From: a virus
DNA: 64,000 bases
IMG/VR virus record: IMGVR_UViG_3300005663_000044
Span: 1-64,000 of that record
Reading direction: 5' to 3' (one strand)
Shown here: in pieces, positions 20,774-29,311 of the stretch
Position numbering within the stretch: the first letter of the stretch is position 1
Layout: every line of letters starts with the position of its first letter
Notes under the pieces: model-generated
Databases searched by the model: none
What the model was told of the DNA's origin: nothing
The model's input: the letters and a program-made list of their open reading frames with translations, nothing else
Translations under genes and position numbers: made by a program

Positions 20774-20998
20774 ATGGACTTTTGGGATATGCACCAAACA
20801 CTAGATGCTACTTGTGACTGTCCTCCGGTACAGTGTGACGCTTGCGTTATTGACCCGGTAATCTGTGATGAGTGCGGCCGGGGCTTCATACATACTCACT
20901 TCGACGAAGACCTTGAGGCCTTAGAGGGGCGTTGTGATTACTGTTCCTGTCTGGGCGTACCAATAGATGAGGACGAGATAGAATTGGGAGTGACCTAA
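20774..20998 (+). CDS. Small Cys-rich acidic protein
   Basis: 74 aa; CDCPPVQCDAC, CDECG and CDYCSC. Probable zinc protein in the late operon. Stop and next start overlap (TAATG). Confidence 0.65.
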   Translation: MDFWDMHQTLDATCDCPPVQCDACVIDPVICDECGRGFIHTHFDEDLEALEGRCDYCSCLGVPIDEDEIELGVT

Positions 20999-21696
20999 TG
21001 GCTTTTATCCACGGATTCCGATCATTCTCATTTGCCCGCTGTTTTAGAACCGGGTTACCAGTTCTGGCCGGCGCTGCGGGACAACACCTCCACCAAACGC
21101 TTCAAGTTGAAGCTGTGTGTCGTGGTATCTCTGCGGCTAGGTGGATGACTGAAACCGCTAAGGAGAGTCTACAGGCAGTGGCTAAGGGAGGCCCCTCTGT
21201 CCCACATGACGGGCCGGCGCCAGATTGGGACTGTACGTGTGGGGCCTACTTCTACAGGACTTGGGAAGATGTTTGGATGGGTGGGGCTAGTGCTTATGCT
21301 CATGTCACTTGTTTAGGGCGTACAATGTTACATAGTAGTGGAGGTCGCGCGACTACGTATTCTGTTGACTACCTCGTAGCACCGAAACGGCCGGATGATA
21401 AGGTCTATCTTCCTGTGGAGAACGCGGATGAAGCTCGGGCCCAGGGCCTGAAGATTGTTCACTACCCTTACAATCCCTACGACTTTCTCTTAATTGCTAG
21501 TCGGTGGACGTTTGCTGAGGAATGTGTACAGTCTGAACTACTAGACAGACTTGCTTTGAGTCTTGGAGTACCTGTACTAGAAAAGACTGACCTAAAAGGT
21601 TGCCCAAGCTGCCTTATTGCTAACAAATGGAGAGAACCTAGGGAAGTAACACCGCGGATGTACAAAGATTGGTTTGGGGAGTCCTACCATGTATAG
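20998..21696 (+). CDS. Hypothetical protein, 232 aa
   Basis: Pattern WDCTCGAYFYRTW ... HVTCLGRTMLHSSGGRATTYSVDYLV in the middle and a CPSC near the C-terminus. Similar short regions occur in bacterial and phage proteins of unknown function. Starts MAFIHGFRSFSF. Confidence 0.55.
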   Translation: MAFIHGFRSFSFARCFRTGLPVLAGAAGQHLHQTLQVEAVCRGISAARWMTETAKESLQAVAKGGPSVPHDGPAPDWDCTCGAYFYRTWEDVWMGGASAYAHVTCLGRTMLHSSGGRATTYSVDYLVAPKRPDDKVYLPVENADEARAQGLKIVHYPYNPYDFLLIASRWTFAEECVQSELLDRLALSLGVPVLEKTDLKGCPSCLIANKWREPREVTPRMYKDWFGESYHV

Positions 21697-21886
21697 CCCA
21701 CGTCTCGGAGAGAAAATTGGTCGGCCACTCACTGAGGAGGTAGGCCAACCGCGCATTCTACCCGCGGTCAAACGTATTCCTTTACCAGAGGTACAACCAA
21801 TACCTGTAAAAACTCCTGTGCCTGAAGAAGTTACTGTACCTGCTTCATACGGTGCCCTTGACAGGCGGTGTGTACAAGCCCTATAA
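21689..21886 (+). CDS. Pro/Val-rich hypothetical protein, 65 aa
   Basis: ATG 21689 with GGGGAG upstream. Low-complexity (LPEVQPIPVKTPVPEEV). Its stop lies inside the -10 of the next promoter. Confidence 0.5.
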   Translation: MYSPRLGEKIGRPLTEEVGQPRILPAVKRIPLPEVQPIPVKTPVPEEVTVPASYGALDRRCVQAL

Positions 21887-21887
21887 T
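21858..21887 (+). promoter_or_regulatory. Consensus promoter inside the late operon
   Basis: TTGACA (21,858-21,863), 18 nt, TATAAT (21,882-21,887): both hexamers perfect. Confidence 0.85.
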
Positions 21888-21895
21888 GAACCTAG

Positions 21896-21914
21896 TGGAT
21901 GGCGCCGCCATCCA
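21896..21914 (+). other. 5' mRNA hairpin after the promoter
   Basis: TGGATGGC, loop GCC, GCCATCCA, starting about two nt after the predicted start of the 21,858 transcript. Such terminal hairpins usually stabilise mRNA. Confidence 0.55.
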
Positions 21915-21942
21915 GAAAACTCTTTCAAGGAGAAAATAACCT

Positions 21943-22644
21943 ATGCCTTACGAACGTGATGTAAATGTATTCGCCGAATCCCAGCATGGTGATGCTATTA
22001 AACCCGATGGCACTAAGCAGCCGGTGAAGGCCACAAGAGACGGTGCAATCTTTACCGCAGATTGGTACCTCAAGCAGCTCTTACGTGGCCGTATTCACCA
22101 AGTCGCTGGTGGAGCCACTAATCAGGGAATTACCGACCCGGGTACATTTGGTGCCGGTGCGTTGGACACTACTGAGTTCGACTTACTAGTCGAGGTGCCC
22201 ACAGGTACAGTCATCATCCCTCTTGGGTGGACAGTAGTTCTGGAGAAATTCGGTGCTACTGGTCTCCTTGAGATACTACTGGCGTGGGGTACTGGTGCCG
22301 TTAGTGGAGGTACCGATCTGACATTGGTTCCAGTGAACCAAAATCTCAGTTCAAGCAAGAAGAGTGCTCTGACGAACAACATTGTTGCACTCGCTGCTGC
22401 CAGTGGTACTGCTCTTACGCAGGAGGGTGAAATCTGGCGTGATGGCCTTCAGCTTGTTGAAGACATTGCTGCCAATGACAACGCTGCATGGCCGAGCCGC
22501 TTCCAGTTCAAGGCTCAAGCCCCTGATGAACTGTTCGTTATCGAAGGCCCCCGGTTCATTGCCGGTTGGGTTTCGTCTGTGGGAGCCACGGGCTTCCAGA
22601 AGTTCACTTGGGCAGAGTTCGAGACGGGCGAAGACATTGGTTAA
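21943..22644 (+). CDS. Hypothetical virion protein, 233 aa
   Basis: Beta-rich with many Thr/Gly (GVITDPGTFGAGALDTTEFD-like segments). AAGGAG site, next to a consensus promoter and hairpin leader, so probably abundant: a head decoration or other abundant structural protein is likely. No family recognised. Confidence 0.55.
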   Translation: MPYERDVNVFAESQHGDAIKPDGTKQPVKATRDGAIFTADWYLKQLLRGRIHQVAGGATNQGITDPGTFGAGALDTTEFDLLVEVPTGTVIIPLGWTVVLEKFGATGLLEILLAWGTGAVSGGTDLTLVPVNQNLSSSKKSALTNNIVALAAASGTALTQEGEIWRDGLQLVEDIAANDNAAWPSRFQFKAQAPDELFVIEGPRFIAGWVSSVGATGFQKFTWAEFETGEDIG

Positions 22645-22671
22645 TCGCTCTCATCCTAAAGGAGGTTAACC

Positions 22672-23121
22672 ATGCCTTGTAGTTACAATCACCAGGGAGC
22701 AGCGATTGTTACCCCGGCTCAGGACTTGAATGTTCAGACGCCGGCCGCGCAGTCGACAGGGACGGCGAATCCGCCTATTCCTGCTGATCATGAGCAACAG
22801 ACCCCCGAGTTCCTACAGAAGCTGATTCAAGAGTTGCACCAGCTCCGCCAGGAGCAGAGTGAGCTCTTCGCTAAAATGTACCCTCCGCACAGTCCTGTGA
22901 CACACGAAGCACCGCATGTACTACCGGCTTATGAGGAGCAGGAGGAGTACAGACGACAGGACTTAGAGTACGACCGAAAGATTGCGGCTCTGAAAATGCA
23001 ACTCCAGGAGCTCAAGGTACTAATTGCGCGGAAAGCGCAGCCGGAACTGGAGACTGAGAAAGTTATGGGCCCTGCCTCACCACCGTCTCCCGAGCCACCT
23101 GCAGCTCCTATGATTGGTTAG
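22672..23121 (+). CDS. Coiled-coil hypothetical protein, 149 aa
   Basis: Pro-rich ends around a charged coiled coil (residues 45-130: IQELHQLRQEQSELF, ALKMQLQELKVLIARK). AGGAGG upstream. Unknown. Confidence 0.55.
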   Translation: MPCSYNHQGAAIVTPAQDLNVQTPAAQSTGTANPPIPADHEQQTPEFLQKLIQELHQLRQEQSELFAKMYPPHSPVTHEAPHVLPAYEEQEEYRRQDLEYDRKIAALKMQLQELKVLIARKAQPELETEKVMGPASPPSPEPPAAPMIG

Positions 23122-23344
23122 TACCTTGCCAGGTACAACCGATACCCTTGGTAGCTCGTCCTCAATACCGGATGGTAGAAAGAAGCGATCTGTGGCTGGA
23201 CACAAAGAGCAACGACGTAAACTCCATAAATCTAAGATGACTGTCGGCGATAAGATTAGTCTTTTGCGGAAAGAAGGGCGCCCACAGAAACAGGCTGTTG
23301 CTATTGCTATGAGTATGAAGCGCCGGGGGGAACTAGGGAAGTAA
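23114..23344 (+). CDS. Small basic protein
   Basis: 76 aa from TTG 23114 (start uncertain). C-terminal SLLRKEGRPQKQAVAIAMSM resembles short KxGxPQxQAVAIA motifs common in phage head-gene clusters; unknown function. Confidence 0.5.
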   Translation: MVSTLPGTTDTLGSSSSIPDGRKKRSVAGHKEQRRKLHKSKMTVGDKISLLRKEGRPQKQAVAIAMSMKRRGELGK

Positions 23345-23347
23345 CTT

Positions 23348-23731
23348 ATGCCTTCTCATACTGCAATTGAACGCCAAAAGCTGAATCAACGCCGGCGTGG
23401 GTTGAAACTACCCTCTGAAGTCAGTCGGTTGCAAGGTCTTTTTGGTAAGATTGATCCTACGACTGGTAAGAATGTAAACATTGGCACGATTGCTAAGACT
23501 GTTTTGAGTTTAGGGCAACCGCGGACTATTCCTTCCCCCGGTGAGTTAAGAGGCCAGCCAATTGGTGCTCCTGTCCCTAGACGGTCAATACTGCCCCAAC
23601 CTGTTTTGTCTCTACCAGTACAGAGGCCCGGGCCGGTAGTTCCCCCGGAACGGCGGTCTATTTTAGGAACTCCGGGGAGGGGGGCTAGTCGAAATAGATT
23701 GAACGCTGTCGTGCGTAGTGGGAACTTCTAA
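23348..23731 (+). CDS. Pro/Arg-rich hypothetical protein, 127 aa
   Basis: Disordered look (PVPRRSILPQPVLSLPVQRP). Unknown function; in the pre-terminase gene block. Confidence 0.5.
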   Translation: MPSHTAIERQKLNQRRRGLKLPSEVSRLQGLFGKIDPTTGKNVNIGTIAKTVLSLGQPRTIPSPGELRGQPIGAPVPRRSILPQPVLSLPVQRPGPVVPPERRSILGTPGRGASRNRLNAVVRSGNF

Positions 23732-23753
23732 ATGTTAATTAAGGAGAAGTCTG

Positions 23754-23900
23754 ATGGGCCCGTGCCAGAACCCAAAGCATCTAGATGGATGGTCGCCTCG
23801 TTGGGTTATACTAAATACTTTGGCGACGGTGGCCGGGGCCTTTTCTGGAGTGGTGGCTCTCATCGTTGCGGTAATAGCTCTTCTTAGGTCGGGGGTCTAA
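23754..23900 (+). CDS. 48-aa single-pass membrane protein
   Basis: AAGGAG 8 nt upstream. After MGPCQNPKHLDGW comes one long hydrophobic helix (LATVAGAFSGVVALIVAVIA). Holin-like size, but location is before the terminase rather than the lysis genes. Confidence 0.6.
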   Translation: MGPCQNPKHLDGWSPRWVILNTLATVAGAFSGVVALIVAVIALLRSGV

Positions 23901-23901
23901 C

Positions 23902-25695
23902 ATGAGTACCCCCTCAACTACTAGACGCCTGGAAACTAATGAGTTCGAAGACCCTGAGGTGAGCCGGCTCTTTTTTGGTACAGAACCCCAGGATACTATT
24001 GACTGGATGGAGACTCTCCTAACGATTGATTCTGAGGCGGGGAAAGTCGTTGATTTCAAACTCTATCCTCAGCAGATCGCAATGTCTCAGAGTCAAACTG
24101 GTCGTGATTTAACAATTAAAGGGCGCCAGACACGCGCATCTTCCTTTATTCTTGCACGAAACCTTAGGCGAATGATAACGAACTGGGGCCTCAATGCCTT
24201 GGTAATGACCCAGGATGACCAGACTACTTCCACCTTTCGTGCTCGTATCAAGCATCATCTCAAAGACTTAGCACAGAAGGGTTTTGAGATTGAGCTTGGT
24301 CTTGACAACGACAGCGTACTCGAAATTAAAGAGACAGGAAGCCGCTACATCTTTGGTTCTGGTCAGGAAAGCACCGCCGGTCGCGCATACAGTGCCCATA
24401 TTACTCACCTTAGTGAATTCGCTCACTGGCCTATAGACAAGGCGCGGACATTGATTGGAGGAATTCAGCCGTCTGTCCCGGGCCCGCCCGCGGGTCAGAT
24501 TGACATTGAATCAACTCCTAACGGGGCTGAGGGTCAATTCTTTGATATGGTGGAGGATTCAAAGACGTATAATCCTATGTCCCGTTGGTCTACCCACTTC
24601 TATCCTTGGTGGATGGAGCCTCGGTATCGTGCTGGTACTACTCCAGGTTGTGATGTGCCCTACTCTGAGCAGGAGTGGGAAAGTTTACTTCAGACCTTCC
24701 ACCCGACTGAGGAAGAAGAAAAACTTGCCGAGGAGTATGGATTGGATATAGGTCAAATTATCTGGCGCCGAATTCGAAAGTCGGAACAGGATAAGACTGA
24801 TGCCCCTTTCCTACAAGAATATGTAGAGACTCTGACTGGTTGTTTCTTAACCTCGGGTGGAAACTATTTTGCTACTCTTGAAGGGGTCAGCCATTTGGAG
24901 CAATATCGCCATACTACCAAGCCCCCAAAGGAAATTGTTGAGAACGTTCCGGGTAGTTCCGTTGGCTTCTCGGGTGGGGGTCTGCATATCTGGCAGCGCC
25001 CGCAACTTGGGCGCCCTTACGCTGTGTGGGTTGACTGTGCTGGAGGGGGTCTTGATGAGAAGGCAGATTATTCTGTTGTTTGTGTGTTAGACTGTATAGA
25101 TATGTTCATTGCCGCACGGTTAGCTGCAAAGGTTGCCCCACAGGAGATTGCTCCTATGGCTGTTGCTATCTCTAAGTATTACAACAACGCCTTACTGGGG
25201 GGAGAACGCGACGCCTTCGGTTCGGTGTGTATTGCTAAGATTCAGGACATTGGCTACCGAAACTTGTGGTTTTTCCTTGAACCCGGGGAAGCTATGAGCA
25301 TTAAGAAAGTCATTCAGAAACCGTGGGGCCATCCAACACAAATACGCCAACATATTCTAGGTGCCTTGAGGGAAAGGGTATTCTCTGGTCTCTTCCACAC
25401 CTCAGATGAGTGGATGGTACGGCAGATGGGTGCGTTTACCTGGCAGAAAGTTGCTCAGAAGCGTCATGGTCTGAAGGAAGCAGGTAAAGGGCAGAAAGAT
25501 GATTTGGTAATGGCCGCGGCCGGCCTGTGTTACATTGCACCGCAGGCTGCGGCTCGATCTCAGAGTCGAATGTCCCAGGTAGCCTCATTGCCTGGTCAGC
25601 CCTTGAAAGAACATGAGGTAGTCATTGTAGGGAAACACGGGCTTGTTCTTGACCGTCATTCGGAGATGAACCGGCCAAAGCCGTGGTTAAAATAA
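23902..25695 (+). CDS. Terminase large subunit
   Basis: 597 aa. ATPase: Walker A-like IKGRQTRASS (about 72-81, without the usual GKT), Walker B region THLSEFAHW (about 168-176), coupling motif ESTPNG (203-208). Nuclease: AVWVDCAGGG (about 374-383) and KGQKDDLVMAAA (about 530-541) supply the acidic metal ligands. It translocates DNA into the prohead and cuts the concatemer. The portal follows after one nt. The R-Q-T-R-A-S Walker A variant is known in a subset of phage terminases. Confidence 0.93.
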   Translation: MSTPSTTRRLETNEFEDPEVSRLFFGTEPQDTIDWMETLLTIDSEAGKVVDFKLYPQQIAMSQSQTGRDLTIKGRQTRASSFILARNLRRMITNWGLNALVMTQDDQTTSTFRARIKHHLKDLAQKGFEIELGLDNDSVLEIKETGSRYIFGSGQESTAGRAYSAHITHLSEFAHWPIDKARTLIGGIQPSVPGPPAGQIDIESTPNGAEGQFFDMVEDSKTYNPMSRWSTHFYPWWMEPRYRAGTTPGCDVPYSEQEWESLLQTFHPTEEEEKLAEEYGLDIGQIIWRRIRKSEQDKTDAPFLQEYVETLTGCFLTSGGNYFATLEGVSHLEQYRHTTKPPKEIVENVPGSSVGFSGGGLHIWQRPQLGRPYAVWVDCAGGGLDEKADYSVVCVLDCIDMFIAARLAAKVAPQEIAPMAVAISKYYNNALLGGERDAFGSVCIAKIQDIGYRNLWFFLEPGEAMSIKKVIQKPWGHPTQIRQHILGALRERVFSGLFHTSDEWMVRQMGAFTWQKVAQKRHGLKEAGKGQKDDLVMAAAGLCYIAPQAAARSQSRMSQVASLPGQPLKEHEVVIVGKHGLVLDRHSEMNRPKPWLK

Positions 25696-25696
25696 T

Positions 25697-27682
25697 ATGG
25701 CTATACCTATAACTGCAGTTATTAGTGACAGTCGCCAACTCGACCAGATGAAGGATGACCTTCTCACGAGGCAGAGGCAACTCAAGAATTTCTGGCGCCC
25801 CCTTTCACTTAGACAGGATTACTGGTTGTCCATGTACCGTCTACTTGATGTCCTTCAGCAGTCTAAACCACTGGGCGTTGCGAGAAGGTTCATTTCTAAT
25901 GAGCCACGGACTGGTGTGGACGCTGCGAAGGCTATCCTCACTCGTAATCCTACTATCTGGCGTATTCCTCTTAAGGGTGCAGAAGATGAGAATCAGGAAA
26001 CCCGGCGCCGCGCCGGGCGTATTGAGCGTACATTAGAAGGCTTAGTCTACGATATGGATGAGTTGTTCAGTATGCGCCTTCAGGCACCCTTCTGGAAGCA
26101 GATTGCAGACCAAGCTCTACTCCGCGGTATGATCTGGGGTAAGTTTCATATTACTACTGAGGCTCTCAAATACAGACGGTCTCCTGTTGTTGCGGAGATT
26201 TATGACTCTCGATTGGTCTTCCCCCATGTTGATTCCTGGGGCTTGAATCATGTCATGATTGAGAAGCCTACTAATTTTGGTGACCTTATGGCAAGCTACC
26301 CTGAAGCCTATCGAGAGTTTGAGAATAAGAAAGGTGTCGATCCGCACACGCCGGCCGTGAAGTTAGAGTTTTGGAGTAATGACCGCGGTGAACGCAAAGG
26401 GATTTCTGCAGTTCTAGGTATGGTTGGTTCTGCTGTGTCGACAGGGAACGTTACCGGTCTGGCTGTTGGCTCAACAAACACTGATGCTAGATGGCTCGTT
26501 CCTCCCTACTTTCATGGTTACACGTATGATGAGCTTCCTGTGATGGGTGTACCGGTAAATGGAGTTCATGTCACCCATATGGCCCCGCTATCCTCGCCGC
26601 TTGAGCAATCCCTTACAGAGCGGGCTGATCTATTAGCGATGAATTCCCTTGCCTGGTCTGGTGCAGATGCCTGGGTAGCAGAAATTGGACGCTCTATTCT
26701 GAGTGCTGTCGAGGAGCAGGTTCCTCAATACAATGAACTGGTTGCTACCATCTTCCAACACTTGAGTATCGGTACTTATGGTACCTGGGTTTTCAAAACT
26801 CCTACGGGGGAACTGCCAAATTGGAAGCCGGGAATTGAATCAATTATTCCGTTGACTCCTCAAGAATCGGTAGAACGTCTGACAATGGAGCCGATGACAC
26901 CGGACGCTTACCGACTGATGCAAGTCCTCCAGGAGGAGAGACAGAAGGGTATTCTTTCCAATGTTCTGCAGGCGGTTACCCCCAACCTAGCTAGTGGTGT
27001 GCTCCTGCAACAGATCACAAATGCCGCTCTAAGCTCCCTAGAGCCTTATATGACAGGGATGCAGCAGTTTGGGGTACGGATGGGTACCTCTATACTAGCA
27101 CAGCTCCAGAAGGCAGCTCCTGTGATTGGTGCCTTCGAGCTCCAGGCTGCGACGCCTAAGAAGACCTTCTTCAATATCGAGTTCGACCCATCGGCTGAGT
27201 TGGATGCTGGGCGGCACTATCGGCCAGTACCGGTGATGAAGCCGGCCCTGCCTGATGACCTGACGGTGCGGATGACGGCTGCGCGAATGGCGCTCGACCC
27301 GAGACGGCCTATGCTATCACTGATGACTGTCCTTGAGGATATTATCATGATCGACGACCCGGCCGCGGAAAGTGACCGAATCTGGGAGGACTTAGCACAG
27401 CAAGACCCTGTTATTATCTTAGAGAATATGGCATTGGCACTAGAACGCCATGGTGAACAAGAGATGGCAGCGCGTATTCGCCAAACAGAGTTTGCTACGA
27501 AGTTTGTAGAAGAAGCAAAGATTCGACAGATCACAGGTAGCGTACCTGGACAGGGGGGCTTTGTAGTACCCGGGCCAGAATCAGGCCCCTTATCCCTTAA
27601 CACAGCAAGAACCGGAACGGAACAGAACCTGCCTCCGGGTGCCGAAGCTGCTGGGGTTGCGGGACAGCGTGTGACAGTGTAA
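25697..27682 (+). CDS. Portal protein
   Basis: 661 aa, directly after the large terminase. Mixed helical protein with an internal hydrophobic loop region and a C-terminal QPVIILENMALALERHGEQ-like helical tail; no enzyme motifs. Position, length and the absence of another portal candidate make this the dodecameric ring through which DNA passes. Larger than siphovirus portals (about 400-500 aa), more like podovirus portals. Start ATG 25697 follows the terminase stop. Confidence 0.8.
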   Translation: MAIPITAVISDSRQLDQMKDDLLTRQRQLKNFWRPLSLRQDYWLSMYRLLDVLQQSKPLGVARRFISNEPRTGVDAAKAILTRNPTIWRIPLKGAEDENQETRRRAGRIERTLEGLVYDMDELFSMRLQAPFWKQIADQALLRGMIWGKFHITTEALKYRRSPVVAEIYDSRLVFPHVDSWGLNHVMIEKPTNFGDLMASYPEAYREFENKKGVDPHTPAVKLEFWSNDRGERKGISAVLGMVGSAVSTGNVTGLAVGSTNTDARWLVPPYFHGYTYDELPVMGVPVNGVHVTHMAPLSSPLEQSLTERADLLAMNSLAWSGADAWVAEIGRSILSAVEEQVPQYNELVATIFQHLSIGTYGTWVFKTPTGELPNWKPGIESIIPLTPQESVERLTMEPMTPDAYRLMQVLQEERQKGILSNVLQAVTPNLASGVLLQQITNAALSSLEPYMTGMQQFGVRMGTSILAQLQKAAPVIGAFELQAATPKKTFFNIEFDPSAELDAGRHYRPVPVMKPALPDDLTVRMTAARMALDPRRPMLSLMTVLEDIIMIDDPAAESDRIWEDLAQQDPVIILENMALALERHGEQEMAARIRQTEFATKFVEEAKIRQITGSVPGQGGFVVPGPESGPLSLNTARTGTEQNLPPGAEAAGVAGQRVTV

Positions 27683-27700
27683 TATGAAGGAGGTACTTCT

Positions 27701-27847
27701 TTGTTGAGATTACTACACTTTTTGTTCGGTTGCGGCGATCTTCCTGTTTTCACCGCACGAGATATGACCACAGGTAACTACATACTGTGCGGGAACTGCC
27801 CGTGTGGAATAAAAGAATGGCAGGAGTGTCTTGACTGTTCCGAGTAA
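27701..27847 (+). CDS. 48-aa Cys-rich protein
   Basis: TTG start with AGGAGG upstream. Contains FGCGD, CGNCPCG and CLDC after a hydrophobic N-terminus. Probable zinc protein. Confidence 0.5.
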   Translation: MLRLLHFLFGCGDLPVFTARDMTTGNYILCGNCPCGIKEWQECLDCSE

Positions 27848-28007
27848 ACTAGCTGACCAGTTAGTGGAGAGATTATTTAAGCTTCCACAGACTGATCAGG
27901 AAGAATCTGGGGAAGAGAAAACAGGCGTATTCAAGCGTGGTATCGGTACACGCCTGGCCACGCTGCGTAGGCAAGCCAGAGCCGATCTAAAGAGGTACTT
28001 ACCTTAA
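27831..28007 (+). CDS. 58-aa hypothetical protein
   Basis: TTG start within the previous gene; basic C-terminal half (RGIGTRLATLRRQARADLK). Ends TAATG into the next gene. Unknown. Confidence 0.5.
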   Translation: MTVPSKLADQLVERLFKLPQTDQEESGEEKTGVFKRGIGTRLATLRRQARADLKRYLP

Positions 28008-28888
28008 TGGCTTTTCGTGTTGGTAACCGCTGCTATAATCGTATCCGGGGAGAATTTGTGGAAGTACCTTGCCCGGACGCGCCTACAAGGGGCGATGACC
28101 CCTTGGATTTGCTCAACCCCCCGGATGATGATACTGGGGGCCCCTCCCCAGATACTGGGGGCCCCTCCCCAGATACTGGGGGCCCCTCCTCAGCTACTGG
28201 TGAATCAAGAGTTAGTCTAACTGGTTCATTTGAGACTACCCGAGATGAGGTTGTTGATAGGGTAGTTAGCCGCTACATCAACTTGCCTACACCTGAGGAA
28301 GTATTAGACGATTTTGAGATCAGTTTGAATGCCTATATTGGCGATCTGGTAGCGGCAGGTACTTTAGGGTCGAGAGATGCGAGTCTCGCCATAGGTCAGA
28401 TGATGCCCGTATTTTTGAACGACTACCTTGCTGAAATAGGGCAACGTGCTGCCCGCGGTGAAGATATTTTCCGAGTGGTAGGTTTGGAAGGCGAGCCTGA
28501 GTTCCTAGGTACCCGGCCCGGAGAGCAAGTAACTAGCAAGACCTCCACTGAAGAGCGGCGACGTGGAGGTACGACCGAACAGGCCGTCCGTACTAGGGCA
28601 GAAACTGAAGCAGGAGAGCGCGTAACAGCACAAGAAACGACTACTACACGCCAGGACACAAACGTGACAGAACGGGAAAAAACTACCCAGCGCCTCTCTG
28701 AGGAAGAACAAATCTTTGGGCGCCCCAACTTAGCTGCTATTCGGGCTTTCTCACCAACAGACTTCCTGAAGCAACGGTATGGTACCCCTGGTCAGCTCGC
28801 TACGGCGATTAGAAGTCGCAAGGGAGAACGGGCACGACAGCAACAGACAGCTACAGGCGGGCCTGTGGCTCAACCCAGAAGAACTTAG
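28007..28888 (+). CDS. Virion-associated protein with tandem repeat, 293 aa
   Basis: Residues 42-62 hold three copies of a seven-residue unit (DTGGPSP) from an exact 21-bp tandem repeat at 28,130-28,192. The middle is helical and the C-terminal half Thr/Glu-rich and probably disordered. Located between portal and the giant protein; possibly a scaffold or internal head protein. Confidence 0.55.
   Translation: MAFRVGNRCYNRIRGEFVEVPCPDAPTRGDDPLDLLNPPDDDTGGPSPDTGGPSPDTGGPSSATGESRVSLTGSFETTRDEVVDRVVSRYINLPTPEEVLDDFEISLNAYIGDLVAAGTLGSRDASLAIGQMMPVFLNDYLAEIGQRAARGEDIFRVVGLEGEPEFLGTRPGEQVTSKTSTEERRRGGTTEQAVRTRAETEAGERVTAQETTTTRQDTNVTEREKTTQRLSEEEQIFGRPNLAAIRAFSPTDFLKQRYGTPGQLATAIRSRKGERARQQQTATGGPVAQPRRT
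28130..28192 (+). repeat. 21-bp tandem repeat, three units
   Basis: GATACTGGGGGCCCCTCCCC-type unit repeated at 28,130, 28,151 and 28,172; the third differs by one base near its end. Confidence 0.85.
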
Positions 28889-28903
28889 TAAAGGAGTCAA
28901 GAC

Positions 28904-29311
28904 TTGCCTCAGGTCGGTAGTTCCAGCTTTCTATCTAATATGGCTACTCGTCGTGCTCAGTTGAATAAGACGAGAGCAGCCTTATTAGATCAGCCGGGCA
29001 TCCAGCGTACAGGGGGCCCACCGCCGCCTGTCGTGCCGGCTCAGAGGCCAAACCCACAACAGCAGGCTATCGAGCCGGTTTCAGGGGGAGAACAAGAGAC
29101 GCCTGAGAGTAATGGCCCAGAGCTAAATACGAGGGAGGCTCGTTTAGACGCTGTGGGTCAGAGACTAGATGCTGTTAGGGCTATGAAAATTGCTCAGGCA
29201 AAGACAGAGCGCCGACTCGTTCCAAGTACAGAGACGAAGGAAGGGCGCCTATTTCAACTCAAGGGTTTCTTACACTTACTAATACCTGCTGCAAAAGTGA
29301 GGCACCCTTAG
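28904..29311 (+). CDS. Hypothetical protein, 135 aa
   Basis: TTG start with AAAGGAG upstream. Pro-rich first half, then a helical stretch (LNTREARLDAVGQRLDAVRA). Abuts the giant gene. Confidence 0.5.
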   Translation: MPQVGSSSFLSNMATRRAQLNKTRAALLDQPGIQRTGGPPPPVVPAQRPNPQQQAIEPVSGGEQETPESNGPELNTREARLDAVGQRLDAVRAMKIAQAKTERRLVPSTETKEGRLFQLKGFLHLLIPAAKVRHP

